From contig JAOUMI010000002.1 in the NCBI GenBank assembly GCA_029881555.1, positions 1 through 21,693 on the forward strand: a stretch of DNA of 21,693 nt. The letters are read 5' to 3'. Position numbers and translations under genes: made by a program. How positions within the stretch are numbered: the stretch's first letter is position 1; every line of letters begins with the position of its first letter. Positions 1-7,351 of the stretch are shown piece after piece. Under the pieces are notes generated by a model. That model did no database searches. It worked only from the letters and a program-made list of their open reading frames with translations, and was not told the origin of the DNA. This DNA is from Candidatus Bathyarchaeota archaeon. GTDB taxonomy: Archaea; Thermoproteota; Bathyarchaeia; Bathyarchaeales; Bathyarchaeaceae.

Positions 1-126
1 TTATTCCTACATGTTGGTCTGATCAAAGCGGGCCAATTGTACGAGGTACGTTCGAAGGGCAGAATCTTGCAGAGAACAGTGATTGGAGTGGCTCTCATGG
101 TTTCGGTCTTCTTCATTCTTCAGTAA
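1..126 (+). CDS. C-terminal end of an unidentified membrane protein (partial)
   Basis: Frame 1 is open from the first base to TAA at 124-126 (41 residues). The peptide has a basic stretch (residues about 16-26, rich in Arg/Lys) followed by a hydrophobic run of about 15 residues (TVIGVALMVSVFFIL) that ends just before the stop, as in the last transmembrane helix of a permease or other integral membrane protein. The 5' part lies outside the window, so no family can be named. The other two plus frames here are either broken early or have a composition unlike a protein. A transporter for methylated substrates would fit the neighbourhood, but nothing in these 41 residues shows it. Confidence 0.35.
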   Translation, partial: LFLHVGLIKAGQLYEVRSKGRILQRTVIGVALMVSVFFILQ

Positions 127-240
127 AAATAGCTCCCTATGTGTTGATGCAAAAACATTATTAATTGATGATTCATTTTTCTATGCTCTAAAGATGGTTG
201 GCATGCAAGAAAAGCAAGCCGTTCTTTCCGAACTGGAGCC

Positions 241-976
241 ATGTCATCAGCCATAAAGGTTCTTGAACCAGAGATTTTAGCGAGGAAAGCCAAAAGAAAG
301 GTATTGGGCATAAACACTGTGGTTCAGATGAAGCATCCTAGGGACTCCAGTGATCTACAGCTCTTATCCCCTGTCCATGGAAGTGAAAATGGGTGTTTTC
401 GCGGTTTCTTTCCCAGAGGCTACCATGGTAGCCGTGGGCCATATCCAGATGGCTAGGCACTACGGACTGCCGAATTTCGGTGGCGGAAACATAGGCTCTG
501 CAAAAATACCAGATGAGCAAGCCACATACGAAAAAGCCTTGTGTGGCCTTACGTGCATGCTAGCTGGCGGTGACATATGCGGAGTGATAGGGTTGCTGAA
601 AAATTACCCAGTCTTGTCCTATGAGTAGCTCTTAATTGACTACGAGATGTACGATATGATGTTGAGGCTCGTTCAGGGGATAGGCGTAAACGAAGACACG
701 TTAACCATTGACACGATCTACAAAGTGGGGCTGGAGGGACATTTCCTCGCGGAGAAGCATACTTTGGACCATACAAAAGACGTCTGGATACCTATACTAG
801 CAGACCCGGCGCCGTATGGAACTTGGAAGGATAAGGGAGCAAAATCAGTGGTCCATGTCGCAAAGGAGAAGGCAAAGGAGATACTAGCAACCCATAAGCC
901 AACTCCTCTAGACAGAGACGTGAAAAAGAGGCTCGCTAAAATCATCAAGGAAGGAGAAAAGGGAATCCCACATTAA
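241..976 (+). pseudogene. Decayed MttB-family (trimethylamine methyltransferase-like) gene, C-terminal half
   Basis: The readable part is the C-terminal half of a COG5598/MttB-type corrinoid methyltransferase. From 341 the frame encodes the GTPVIYSS strand, then QMARHYGLPNFGGGN, SAKIPDEQ, the SYE-LLID helix and an intact C-terminal region (HFLAEKHTLDH, KAKEILATH). Three lesions are visible. First, a one-base insertion around 340: frame 1 reads VLGINTVVQMKHP up to 339 and frame 2 continues the motif from 341. Second, an in-frame TAG at 626-628, at the position where the downstream intact paralogue has Gln366. Third, about 230 N-terminal residues are missing; only faint traces of the AMS and AP-x-TLAG region remain around 240-285. 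The pyrrolysine site of true MttB would fall in the GGGNIGSAK segment, where Ile stands, so the TAG is not at the Pyl position. It lies directly upstream of, and parallel to, an intact family member: probably a dead tandem duplicate. Confidence 0.78.
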
Positions 977-1034
977 CCCCTTTAGCTTGTAAAGAAACGA
1001 TGTCTTTAGTAGCTTCAAAACATTGCGCATAAAG

Positions 1035-1042
1035 TTTATTAT
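1035..1042 (+). promoter_or_regulatory. Candidate TATA box for the MttB-family gene
   Basis: The sequence TTTATTAT is centred about 28 bases before the GTG start at 1067, the spacing expected for an archaeal promoter with a leaderless or very short-leader transcript. No convincing Shine-Dalgarno sequence precedes the GTG, which fits leaderless initiation. The remaining bases of the 90-base gap (977-1066) show no other structure. Confidence 0.35.
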
Positions 1043-1066
1043 GTAAAGATCGAGAATTGACGTGAA

Positions 1067-2494
1067 GTGATAAAATTGGCATTTGGACGCCTCATACTGT
1101 TATCTGATGACGAGCTTGAGCATGTCCATGAAACAAGTTTGAGAATACTGCAGGAAATCGGAATAAAAGTTCTCAGCAAGAAGGTGCAGAGGCTACTCGC
1201 AGAAAATGGCGCAGAAGTGGATTCACCTCGTTCAATTGTGAAACTCCCAAGTTCCCTCGTAGAAGAAGCGATCAAAAAAGCGCCAAAGGAAATAGTACTG
1301 TGCGGAAGAAATCCAAAATTCGACCTCAAACTTCCTTCAAAGGATTACACTTACCTTGCTCTAAGCGGCTACGCGAGTTTTATAAGAGATTTCAAAACCG
1401 GAGAAAAAAGAATGACAAAAACGTCAGATCTGAGGGATTTCGCCATTCTGAGCGATTATCTCGACCAAGTTGACTTTTTCTGGCCGATTGTGGTTCCAAC
1501 GGAATTGCCACCACCCATTCAAACAGTTCATGGCTTGGCCATCTCATTTGAGCATACAGGAAAACATGTCCAGCATGAAGCTTTGAGTGAGAAACAAGCA
1601 AAATGGCAGATTAAGCTAGCGTCCGCCATTGTCGGTGACAAAGAGAAGCTGAGGAAAAGACCCATATTTTCTTCGGTGAATTGTTCCGTCAGCCCACTTC
1701 TCTTCGAGGAGGGCTCGTCTGAAGCCATTGTCGAGTTGGCAAAGGCTGGAATCCCTGTTGTCCCTATGTCCATGGCTTTATGTGGCAGTACAGCTCCTGC
1801 AACAATTGCGGGAACACTGACTATAGTCAACACTGAAAACCTTGCCTCCCTCGTTATTCTTGAGTGTGCCAATCCAGGTGCACCTATGATCTACTGTGGA
1901 GAATCAACCTCGGCAGACATGATGACAGGAGACATCAACTATCGGGCACCCGAGCTTCCACTTATCGCAGCTGGCACTGCCCAGATGGCGAGGTTTTACG
2001 GGCTACCTGTCTATGCAACTCAATGCGGACTAGATGAGACTCCAGAGGATCTAGAGGCTCTTATTGAAGGCTCAAAATGGCTTGCTCTTGCACACTTGGG
2101 TCATGGAGATATCAGTGGAGGCTTAGGAAGCCTCGAAAACGCTGAAAGCTCGGCTTTGGAGCAGGTGGTTCTCGATGTCGAAGCTTGGATACATGCCCGT
2201 GCATACCTGCGCACGTTCAGTGTTGACGAAGATACCTTAGGGTTTGATGCCATCAGCAAGGTTGGTCCCGGAGGAAACTTCTTGGGGCTTAAGCACACCT
2301 TGGATCATTTCCAAAAAGAAATATGGCTCAAAAAAGGGACCACAATCATACCCTCGACAGGCGGTTCCATCGTCGAAAGAGCAAAAGAAAAGGTCAGAGA
2401 GATTCTTTCTACCCACGTCCCACCTAAACTCGAAGAGGACATCAGAAGAGAAATAAGCCAGATCCTTCGTCAATGTGAAAAAGACATGTTGTAG
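1067..2494 (+). CDS. MttB-family corrinoid methyltransferase lacking pyrrolysine
   Basis: A 475-residue protein of the trimethylamine methyltransferase family (MttB, COG5598; true MttB is close to 500 residues). Family landmarks in order: N-terminal LSDDELEHVHETSLRILQEI (about 12-31), MSMALCGSTAPATIAGTL (234-251), GAPMIYCGESTSA (271-283), ARFYGLPVYATQCGLDETPED (309-329), the ALEQVVLDVE helix (363-372) and GPGGNFLGLKHTLDH (400-414). In pyrrolysine MttB the Pyl sits in a G-S-Pyl-S-D segment after GLPSY; the matching position here is about Gly321, so this belongs to the non-Pyl branch, which includes glycine betaine methyltransferase MtgB. It should transfer a methyl group from a quaternary or tertiary amine to a corrinoid protein; the substrate cannot be read from sequence. 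The GTG at 1067 is the first start after an in-frame TGA at 1058. It ends with TAG. No corrinoid gene is adjacent; the nearest is at 16802. Confidence 0.9.
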   Translation: MIKLAFGRLILLSDDELEHVHETSLRILQEIGIKVLSKKVQRLLAENGAEVDSPRSIVKLPSSLVEEAIKKAPKEIVLCGRNPKFDLKLPSKDYTYLALSGYASFIRDFKTGEKRMTKTSDLRDFAILSDYLDQVDFFWPIVVPTELPPPIQTVHGLAISFEHTGKHVQHEALSEKQAKWQIKLASAIVGDKEKLRKRPIFSSVNCSVSPLLFEEGSSEAIVELAKAGIPVVPMSMALCGSTAPATIAGTLTIVNTENLASLVILECANPGAPMIYCGESTSADMMTGDINYRAPELPLIAAGTAQMARFYGLPVYATQCGLDETPEDLEALIEGSKWLALAHLGHGDISGGLGSLENAESSALEQVVLDVEAWIHARAYLRTFSVDEDTLGFDAISKVGPGGNFLGLKHTLDHFQKEIWLKKGTTIIPSTGGSIVERAKEKVREILSTHVPPKLEEDIRREISQILRQCEKDML

Positions 2495-2530
2495 CGTTGT
2501 TGTTTTCAGGATGGTGGAGACCCGCGTGGC

Positions 2531-3907
2531 TTAAAACTGCAAGCCTAACTCTTCCAGTTCTCCTTTAACCTTGTTATAAGTGTCCAAACACTTGCGAGAA
2601 GGCTTTCCCGTCTTTACGTCACAGCAATCCTGATATTTCATACCCAATGGGGGGTCCGAGAGCTTATCCTTGTATAACGACTCAAGATGGTTCACGATTT
2701 CGTTAGCGTCTTCTCTTTTCATTCCAGCTGCAGCAGTTGCATGGGCAACCTCGGCGGCAAACCTAGGCTCTATAGGCGTCAGATAATCCTCGTGAATTGC
2801 CTTCGCAACCCCTACAGCCTCTATTGAGAGGCCAGAGGTCACAGCTGTTATAACACGTGCCGCAATCTCGTGCAGGCACATCTCAGTACAGGGTCCGGCT
2901 GCTGTGTAGGTTAGGTTTAATGACAACAAGTGAGTGTTCCTGCTGATTGCTTGGCCGTAAGTGCTTATCACCCAAGACAGCTCCGGTGCTGTACTACACC
3001 TATGTTTTAGGTGGATTGGAAAAACTAGATGACATGTTGCTTGGTACACGAGGACTCCCAGAATGTGATAGGCGGCAGCGGTGATTGCCGTACCCTCTGG
3101 TCCGCCGCAGTAGCCACCGAATACGGGACCGGATTCCCCGACAATGCGAGCGCCGAGGTTTGACAGAGCGCAGGCTTTGTTGAAGCGATCAAAATCTACC
3201 TTCAATTCCGCTAGTGCAGCCAGCAGGTATCCGTCTGAAGGTCTAAGCCCGTATTGCGGATGAAGGGCTGCGATCAATGACGGGGCTGACTCTGCGGTTG
3301 CGAGCGCGTTCATGATTGGCAAGCCTGGTCTTCCCACCCTTCTCAAAGCTTCTCTTGCTAAAACCGCATTTCTTATTGCCCCATATATCTCCAAAGGCGA
3401 GTTGGTTCTTATTCTTATTCCATCCACTGAAGTTAGAGCTGGCGTAGTTATAGAATCGGCAAGAGGTATTGACCCATAGCTTTGCACTAAACTCAGAAGA
3501 ATCTGCTCAGAGGATACGGGCGCCCCTCCTGCTCCGATGAAGCACCAAGGTGGCGTCTTATCTTCAGGTTTTCTCGGAACCATGATCTTTGCATCCTTCC
3601 CTTCTCCAAAGCTGGCTCTGGAAGGAGCGGTTTTTAGGCCTTCTTTGATCTCACTTTCATCGAATTTAATTATCCGTTCCGTATCCTTGCAGTAAGTCCC
3701 AACCTCACAGTAGAGATCGAGAGCGGCTTTGAAAACATCATCAGCTAAACTATTGTCTGAAGGAACAGAGAGCTCTGGGTCATATTTGATGTCGTACTCT
3801 TTTATAAGCTCCCTTAATTTGGTTGAGAATATTTTTAGGTCATAGTCTTTTTCTGAACAGGGTTTCCCTGTTATGGCTCTATTCACGGCATCCAAAAGAG
3901 TAGCCAA
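2531..3907 (-). CDS. MtmB-family (monomethylamine methyltransferase-like) protein with Met at the pyrrolysine position
   Basis: 458 residues, the same length as methanogen MtmB, and colinear with it from memory of the family: an N-terminal helical part with CEVGTYCKDTERIIKF (68-82), VPRKPED, GAGGAPVSSE (126-134), the AGRPG-type motif at 191-196, GPVFGGYCGGPEGT, PIHLKHR, AAGPCTEMCLHE and the C-terminal YQDCCDVKTGKPS. In MtmB the residue five after the RPG proline region is pyrrolysine (position 202); here the segment reads GRPGLPIMNALAT with Met199 in that place and no in-frame TAG. The catalytic Pyl is therefore replaced, and the substrate may not be monomethylamine. The TTG start is supported by AGGGGTGA five bases upstream and by an in-frame TAA just before it. 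It is about 75-80% identical by eye over the first 120 residues to the copy at 17457, which lies in opposite orientation. No corrinoid or MtrH gene is attached to this copy. Confidence 0.9.
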   Translation of the reverse strand: MATLLDAVNRAITGKPCSEKDYDLKIFSTKLRELIKEYDIKYDPELSVPSDNSLADDVFKAALDLYCEVGTYCKDTERIIKFDESEIKEGLKTAPSRASFGEGKDAKIMVPRKPEDKTPPWCFIGAGGAPVSSEQILLSLVQSYGSIPLADSITTPALTSVDGIRIRTNSPLEIYGAIRNAVLAREALRRVGRPGLPIMNALATAESAPSLIAALHPQYGLRPSDGYLLAALAELKVDFDRFNKACALSNLGARIVGESGPVFGGYCGGPEGTAITAAAYHILGVLVYQATCHLVFPIHLKHRCSTAPELSWVISTYGQAISRNTHLLSLNLTYTAAGPCTEMCLHEIAARVITAVTSGLSIEAVGVAKAIHEDYLTPIEPRFAAEVAHATAAAGMKREDANEIVNHLESLYKDKLSDPPLGMKYQDCCDVKTGKPSRKCLDTYNKVKGELEELGLQF

Positions 3908-3952
3908 TTAATTCACCCCTAACTCTTGTTGATGGACTTTTGTATTCGCCAC

Positions 3953-3962
3953 TATTTTATAA
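3953..3962 (-). promoter_or_regulatory. Candidate TATA box for the left MtmB-like gene
   Basis: On the minus strand the sequence is TTATAAAATA, a good archaeal TATA match. It places a transcript start near 3930, about 25 bases before the TTG codon at 3907, leaving room for the AGGGGTGA ribosome site. The 131-base gap 3908-4038 therefore probably contains the end of the aromatic operon and a separate promoter for this gene. Confidence 0.5.
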
Positions 3963-4038
3963 CGTTTACCTTATCAAGGGGATATCATTCGCTCAATATT
4001 TCAAGAGAACTTAGCGGAGGCGTTAATGTCTAGCATGC

Positions 4039-4872
4039 TTACGCTGACCTAGACGCACCTATCTTCCCCAACTTCGCTTTAACAACTCTCATCTTGTCTG
4101 CGAATGCTGTTTTATCTTTTTGTTTGATCGTGTTCAACCATTCGATCGATTTCTCACAGAAAAAGCCTTCAACGTTTTCTACCTTTGGTAAATTCATTTG
4201 AAGGCTTGCGCAAAACTCCGGGTCTTGAGAAGCAACTGTTTCGGCTAGCTTCAACAGCAGCTTGTAGCTGGTTCCGGCAACCCTTTTTGTTTCAGCAAGG
4301 TCAACACAATTTATTAGAGTGTCACAAACGACGGTGCCAATAAAGTGAGGGAGCCCCAAAACCGCCGACATTAGCTCATCATGCTTTCTTGGAGACATGA
4401 TTGAGACGTTAACCTGTTTCTCCTCCAACCACCCCTTAAAATCCTTTGCAAATCTCCTTTCCTTGTTGTTGGTCGGGGTGAGAATGAAATTTTGGTTTTG
4501 AATGTTCTCTGTGCGAGGACCAAACATGGGATGGGTTCCCAACGTTGTTCCAGTCTTTATGTATTCGTGCATTACTTTGACGGGAAACTCCTTAACTGAA
4601 CAGATGTCCATAACCACTTGGTCTGGACGTATATGTGAATGAATCTCCCTTACGACATTTTCGAAGTTCTCTATGGACACAGATATCAAAACTCTGTCAG
4701 CACTTTTGACCGCATTCACGTTGTCAGCGATTTCAACTCCAAGTTCCCCTTTTATTTTCAACAGCTTTTCTTTACTCCTACCCGAAACTATCACCTGCAT
4801 GCCTTCATCCAAGAAAAACTTTGTGAACCATCGACCCATTTTTCCCGTGCCGCCGATTATTGCCACTTTCAT
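4039..4872 (-). CDS. tyrA: Prephenate (or arogenate) dehydrogenase
   Basis: 277 residues from the ATG at 4872. The N-terminus is a Rossmann nucleotide site, MKVAIIGGTGKMGRWF (GGTGKMG at 7-13), followed by VLISVSIENF, an MDICSVKEFP segment and THPMFGP, the conserved His-containing loop of TyrA proteins; the rest is the all-helical dimerisation domain. It oxidatively decarboxylates prephenate to 4-hydroxyphenylpyruvate, or arogenate to tyrosine; which one is not decided by these motifs. There is no fused chorismate mutase or ACT domain. The chosen ATG overlaps the upstream aminotransferase stop as ATGA, the usual coupling in this operon; an earlier TTG at 4887 adds five residues that the family does not need. 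It is the last gene of the operon and ends with TAA, 131 bases from the next gene. Confidence 0.9.
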   Translation of the reverse strand: MKVAIIGGTGKMGRWFTKFFLDEGMQVIVSGRSKEKLLKIKGELGVEIADNVNAVKSADRVLISVSIENFENVVREIHSHIRPDQVVMDICSVKEFPVKVMHEYIKTGTTLGTHPMFGPRTENIQNQNFILTPTNNKERRFAKDFKGWLEEKQVNVSIMSPRKHDELMSAVLGLPHFIGTVVCDTLINCVDLAETKRVAGTSYKLLLKLAETVASQDPEFCASLQMNLPKVENVEGFFCEKSIEWLNTIKQKDKTAFADKMRVVKAKLGKIGASRSA

Positions 4873-5990
4873 TGTAGCGCCTCGCAAATTTTTTCTAATC
4901 CCAGCTTGATTTCTTCTTCTGGCATGGTTAACGCTATTCTGAAGTGTTCTCGGTAATCTCCAAAAGAGGTGCCGGGAGTCAAAGCTACTCCATTGTCCAG
5001 CAGATCAAACGCAAACCTCTCAGAATCCAAGTTGTCATATTTTGGAAAGAAATAGAAGGGAGCGTCGGGTTTGGTGAATTTTAACCCTGTTTTCGAAAGA
5101 ACCTTGCAGGCTAAATCTGCTCTTCGTCGGTATAGTTTCCTCATTCCCGCTGCGATTTTCTGTTTCAGTTCTAACGCCTTTAAAGCCGCTTCTTGAACGA
5201 AAACTGGAATGTTAGTGAAGGTCATCTGGTTCAGTTTCACCATTTTTCCAGCCAGCTCCTCTCCTACGATAACGTAGCCGATCCTCCATCCCGTCATTGC
5301 AAACGTTTTAGAAAAACTGTTGACGAGTATGTGGTTGCCACCAAAATCTAGAATGCTTTTTGTTCTCACGAAGCTTAAATCACGGTACACCTCGTCAGAC
5401 ATAATTGCCACTTTCTTATCGTTTGCAACCTCAACGATTTCTTCAAGCAAACTTTTCTCTATGACTTTGCTGGTGGGGTTGTTAGGATTGTTCAGTATTA
5501 GCAGTCGTGTCTTTTGGTCGATCAGACTCCTCAACTTTTCAGTGTCAATTTTCCAGTTGGAATCAATTTCTGTCCTCAAAAATCTTGTTTCCACTCCAAG
5601 ACTTTTGGCGGCTAATTCGTAAGCGGTCCAGTATGGAGCCGGAATTACAATGTTTCCTCCATTTTTCAGCAATAGATACATTATTGAGAAAAACGCCCAT
5701 TTTGAGCCTGGGATGATTACCACATTTTCCGCGGAAACGTTGTGGATGCTCGCTAATTTTTCTCTAAGCGTTTTCTCACCGGCATAAAAGGAGTATTTTG
5801 TCTTTCCCTGTTTCATGGCTTCAAAGGCTGCATCAATTATCTCCTTTGGAGTTGGCTGGTCAGGATCCCCAACATTTAACTTTATGATTTTCTTTCCTTC
5901 ACTTTCAAGCTCCATTGCTCTTTGGCTTATTTCATACAGCATTTCTCTCACCACTTCTTTAAGTTCTGTAGCTTTCACGCTCCTGAGCAC
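4869..5990 (-). CDS. Class I PLP aminotransferase (aromatic / prephenate / aspartate type)
   Basis: 373 residues, a fold-type I aminotransferase. Visible signatures: KLNVGDPDQPTP (37-48), the NNPNNPTS motif (167-174), Asp199 in SDEVY (pyridine-nitrogen contact) and the PLP lysine Lys228 in NSFSKTFAMTGWRIGY, followed by the C-terminal small domain with FRIALTMPEEE. It transfers amino groups between glutamate or aspartate and 2-oxo acids. The position between chorismate mutase and TyrA points to an aromatic role: transamination of 4-hydroxyphenylpyruvate/phenylpyruvate, or of prephenate itself. The GTG at 5990 overlaps the last 32 bases of the mutase; a GTG at 5978 would also work, and neither has a clear ribosome site at good spacing. 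The stop overlaps the tyrA ATG. Confidence 0.88.
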   Translation of the reverse strand: MLRSVKATELKEVVREMLYEISQRAMELESEGKKIIKLNVGDPDQPTPKEIIDAAFEAMKQGKTKYSFYAGEKTLREKLASIHNVSAENVVIIPGSKWAFFSIMYLLLKNGGNIVIPAPYWTAYELAAKSLGVETRFLRTEIDSNWKIDTEKLRSLIDQKTRLLILNNPNNPTSKVIEKSLLEEIVEVANDKKVAIMSDEVYRDLSFVRTKSILDFGGNHILVNSFSKTFAMTGWRIGYVIVGEELAGKMVKLNQMTFTNIPVFVQEAALKALELKQKIAAGMRKLYRRRADLACKVLSKTGLKFTKPDAPFYFFPKYDNLDSERFAFDLLDNGVALTPGTSFGDYREHFRIALTMPEEEIKLGLEKICEALQ

Positions 5991-6237
5991 GTATGCTCAC
6001 GGCGATTATTTCTTGATACACAGCTCTAACGTCGTGCGGGTTAAGTCCCAGCTTTGATGCTATTCCCGCTATACGCGTGTACTGCTCGTTTTCTCTGCGC
6101 CGATCCCTCACGGGAATTCCTTGCTCTCGTTTGATCCTTCCAATGCTTTCACAGATATCCACTCTCTCTTTTAGAAGACGCACAATTTGTTCGTCAATTT
6201 TGTCAATTCTTTTCCTTAATGCTGAAATTCTCTCCAT
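5959..6237 (-). CDS. aroQ: Chorismate mutase, monofunctional AroQ type
   Basis: 92 residues from the ATG at 6237, the normal length of a stand-alone AroQ mutase of three helices. Catalytic pattern: LRKRIDKIDEQIVRLLKER in helix 1 (two arginines contacting the substrate), IGRIKREQGIPVRDRRRE with the conserved Lys and the D-x-x-R-E motif, then a last helix VRAVYQEIIAVSIRAQE. It rearranges chorismate to prephenate. It starts one base after the chorismate synthase TAG, with GGGAGAAGGG upstream as a likely ribosome site. The frame is also open for 40 codons upstream inside aroC; that extension resembles a signal peptide but is rejected (see rejected items). It feeds the next two genes, the aminotransferase and TyrA. 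Confidence 0.92.
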   Translation of the reverse strand: MERISALRKRIDKIDEQIVRLLKERVDICESIGRIKREQGIPVRDRRRENEQYTRIAGIASKLGLNPHDVRAVYQEIIAVSIRAQERESYRT

Positions 6238-6238
6238 T

Positions 6239-7351
6239 CTATCCCTTCTCCCGCAAAACTTTCGGTATGACTCCTGCCCGAAGCATGTGCTCAGCCAAAA
6301 CCACAGCAACAGCAGACTCAACGACAGGAACAGCTTTCGGCACGATACACGGGTCATGTCTACCCCTAACTCGAATCAGCGTTTCCTCCATTTCGGACAA
6401 GTCAACGCTCTTTTGTTCTTTCGATATAGAGGATGTAGGTTTTATGGCCGCTCTAACCACAATAGGCATTCCAGAAGACATCCCGCCTAAAATGCCCCCT
6501 GCATTGTTTGTTAATGTCACAATATCCCCGCCGCTTATAGCGTACACATCATTGTTTTCCGACCCTCTCAGTTGGGCAACCTTAAACCCGGCGCCGAATT
6601 CAACTCCTTTGACTGCTGGAACATCAAACAACATCTTAGCGATGTCAGCGTCTAGGGAATCGAAGATTGGTTCGCCAACTCCTACCGGAACTTTCAGGGC
6701 AACGCACTCGACGACACCGCCCACGCTGTCGCCTTCACTCTTCGCCTTCAAGATTTCTTCTTCCATAGCTTTTGCACGCCCTAGGTCGGGGCACCTAACT
6801 GGGCTCTTATACGTGTTCCTCCGAATCTCCTCAATCGTAAGTTTCTTCTCAACTTTAACCTTACCTATCTCAACTGCATAAGCCAAAACTTCGACGCCGA
6901 AGAGACCTAGCAGTTTCTTGGCTATGGCGCCAGCCATCACAAAAGCCACCGTGATTCTGCCCGAAAACCTTCCTCCCCCACGGTAGTCGTTAAAGCCTCC
7001 GTATTTGATTCGAGCGGGGTAATCCGCGTGTCCTGGCCTAGGCACGTCCCTAATTTGGTCGTATTCACCAGAAACTGCTTCTTTATTCCAAACTAAGGTG
7101 CAGATGGGGGCGCCGGTAGTAAAACCGTCGAAGATTCCGGAGAGAACTTCTACGACATCTTTCTCTCTCCTCGCAGATACTATCTGGGGTTTGAGAGGAA
7201 TCCTCTTGTCTACTTCCTCTTGAATGTCTCGTTCAGAAATCGGGAGGCCAGCCGGGCAACCGTCCACAACAACTCCTACGCATCTGCCATGGCTCTCGCC
7301 GAAACAAGTTACAACAAACTCTTTACCTATAGAATCACTCGCCAACAACAT
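6239..7351 (-). CDS. aroC: Chorismate synthase
   Basis: 370 residues. The family signatures are clear: TCFGESHGRCVG with His21, the PRPGHAD segment, NDYRGGGRFSGRITVAFVMAGA (FMN/substrate site), GSENNDVYAISGGDIVTLTNNAGGILGGMSSGMPI in separate blocks and the C-terminal RGRHDPCIVPKAVPVVESA with the second catalytic His. It removes phosphate from EPSP to form chorismate using reduced FMN; no flavin reductase domain is attached. The ATG at 7351 lies 17 bases inside the end of aroA in another frame, so the two are translationally coupled. It ends with TAG one base before the mutase. Confidence 0.95.
   Translation of the reverse strand: MLLASDSIGKEFVVTCFGESHGRCVGVVVDGCPAGLPISERDIQEEVDKRIPLKPQIVSARREKDVVEVLSGIFDGFTTGAPICTLVWNKEAVSGEYDQIRDVPRPGHADYPARIKYGGFNDYRGGGRFSGRITVAFVMAGAIAKKLLGLFGVEVLAYAVEIGKVKVEKKLTIEEIRRNTYKSPVRCPDLGRAKAMEEEILKAKSEGDSVGGVVECVALKVPVGVGEPIFDSLDADIAKMLFDVPAVKGVEFGAGFKVAQLRGSENNDVYAISGGDIVTLTNNAGGILGGMSSGMPIVVRAAIKPTSSISKEQKSVDLSEMEETLIRVRGRHDPCIVPKAVPVVESAVAVVLAEHMLRAGVIPKVLREKG

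Noticed and set aside
120..317. 65-codon minus-strand frame at the left end
   Set aside because: It overlaps the remnant MttB region, shows no recognisable motif and has no promoter or ribosome site that I can see.
626..628. In-frame TAG in the left MttB-family remnant as a pyrrolysine codon
   Set aside because: It lies in the SYE-x-LLID helix, where the paralogue has Gln; the MttB pyrrolysine site is about 50 residues earlier. The same gene is frameshifted and lacks its N-terminus, and TAG is a common stop in this window.
2495..2530. Terminator between the convergent MttB-like and MtmB-like genes
   Set aside because: The 36 bases have a T-rich patch but no stem that I can find on either strand.
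6238..6357. N-terminal extension of chorismate mutase that looks like a signal peptide (secreted AroQ)
   Set aside because: The 40 codons lie wholly within the 3' end of aroC on the same strand, so the hydrophobic run is a by-product of aroC coding. A ribosome site and ATG at 6237 give the standard 92-residue enzyme.
6219..6881. 220-codon plus-strand frame opposite aroC
   Set aside because: It is antisense to the conserved chorismate synthase core, rich in Ser/Thr/Pro as expected for a shadow frame, with no recognisable domain.
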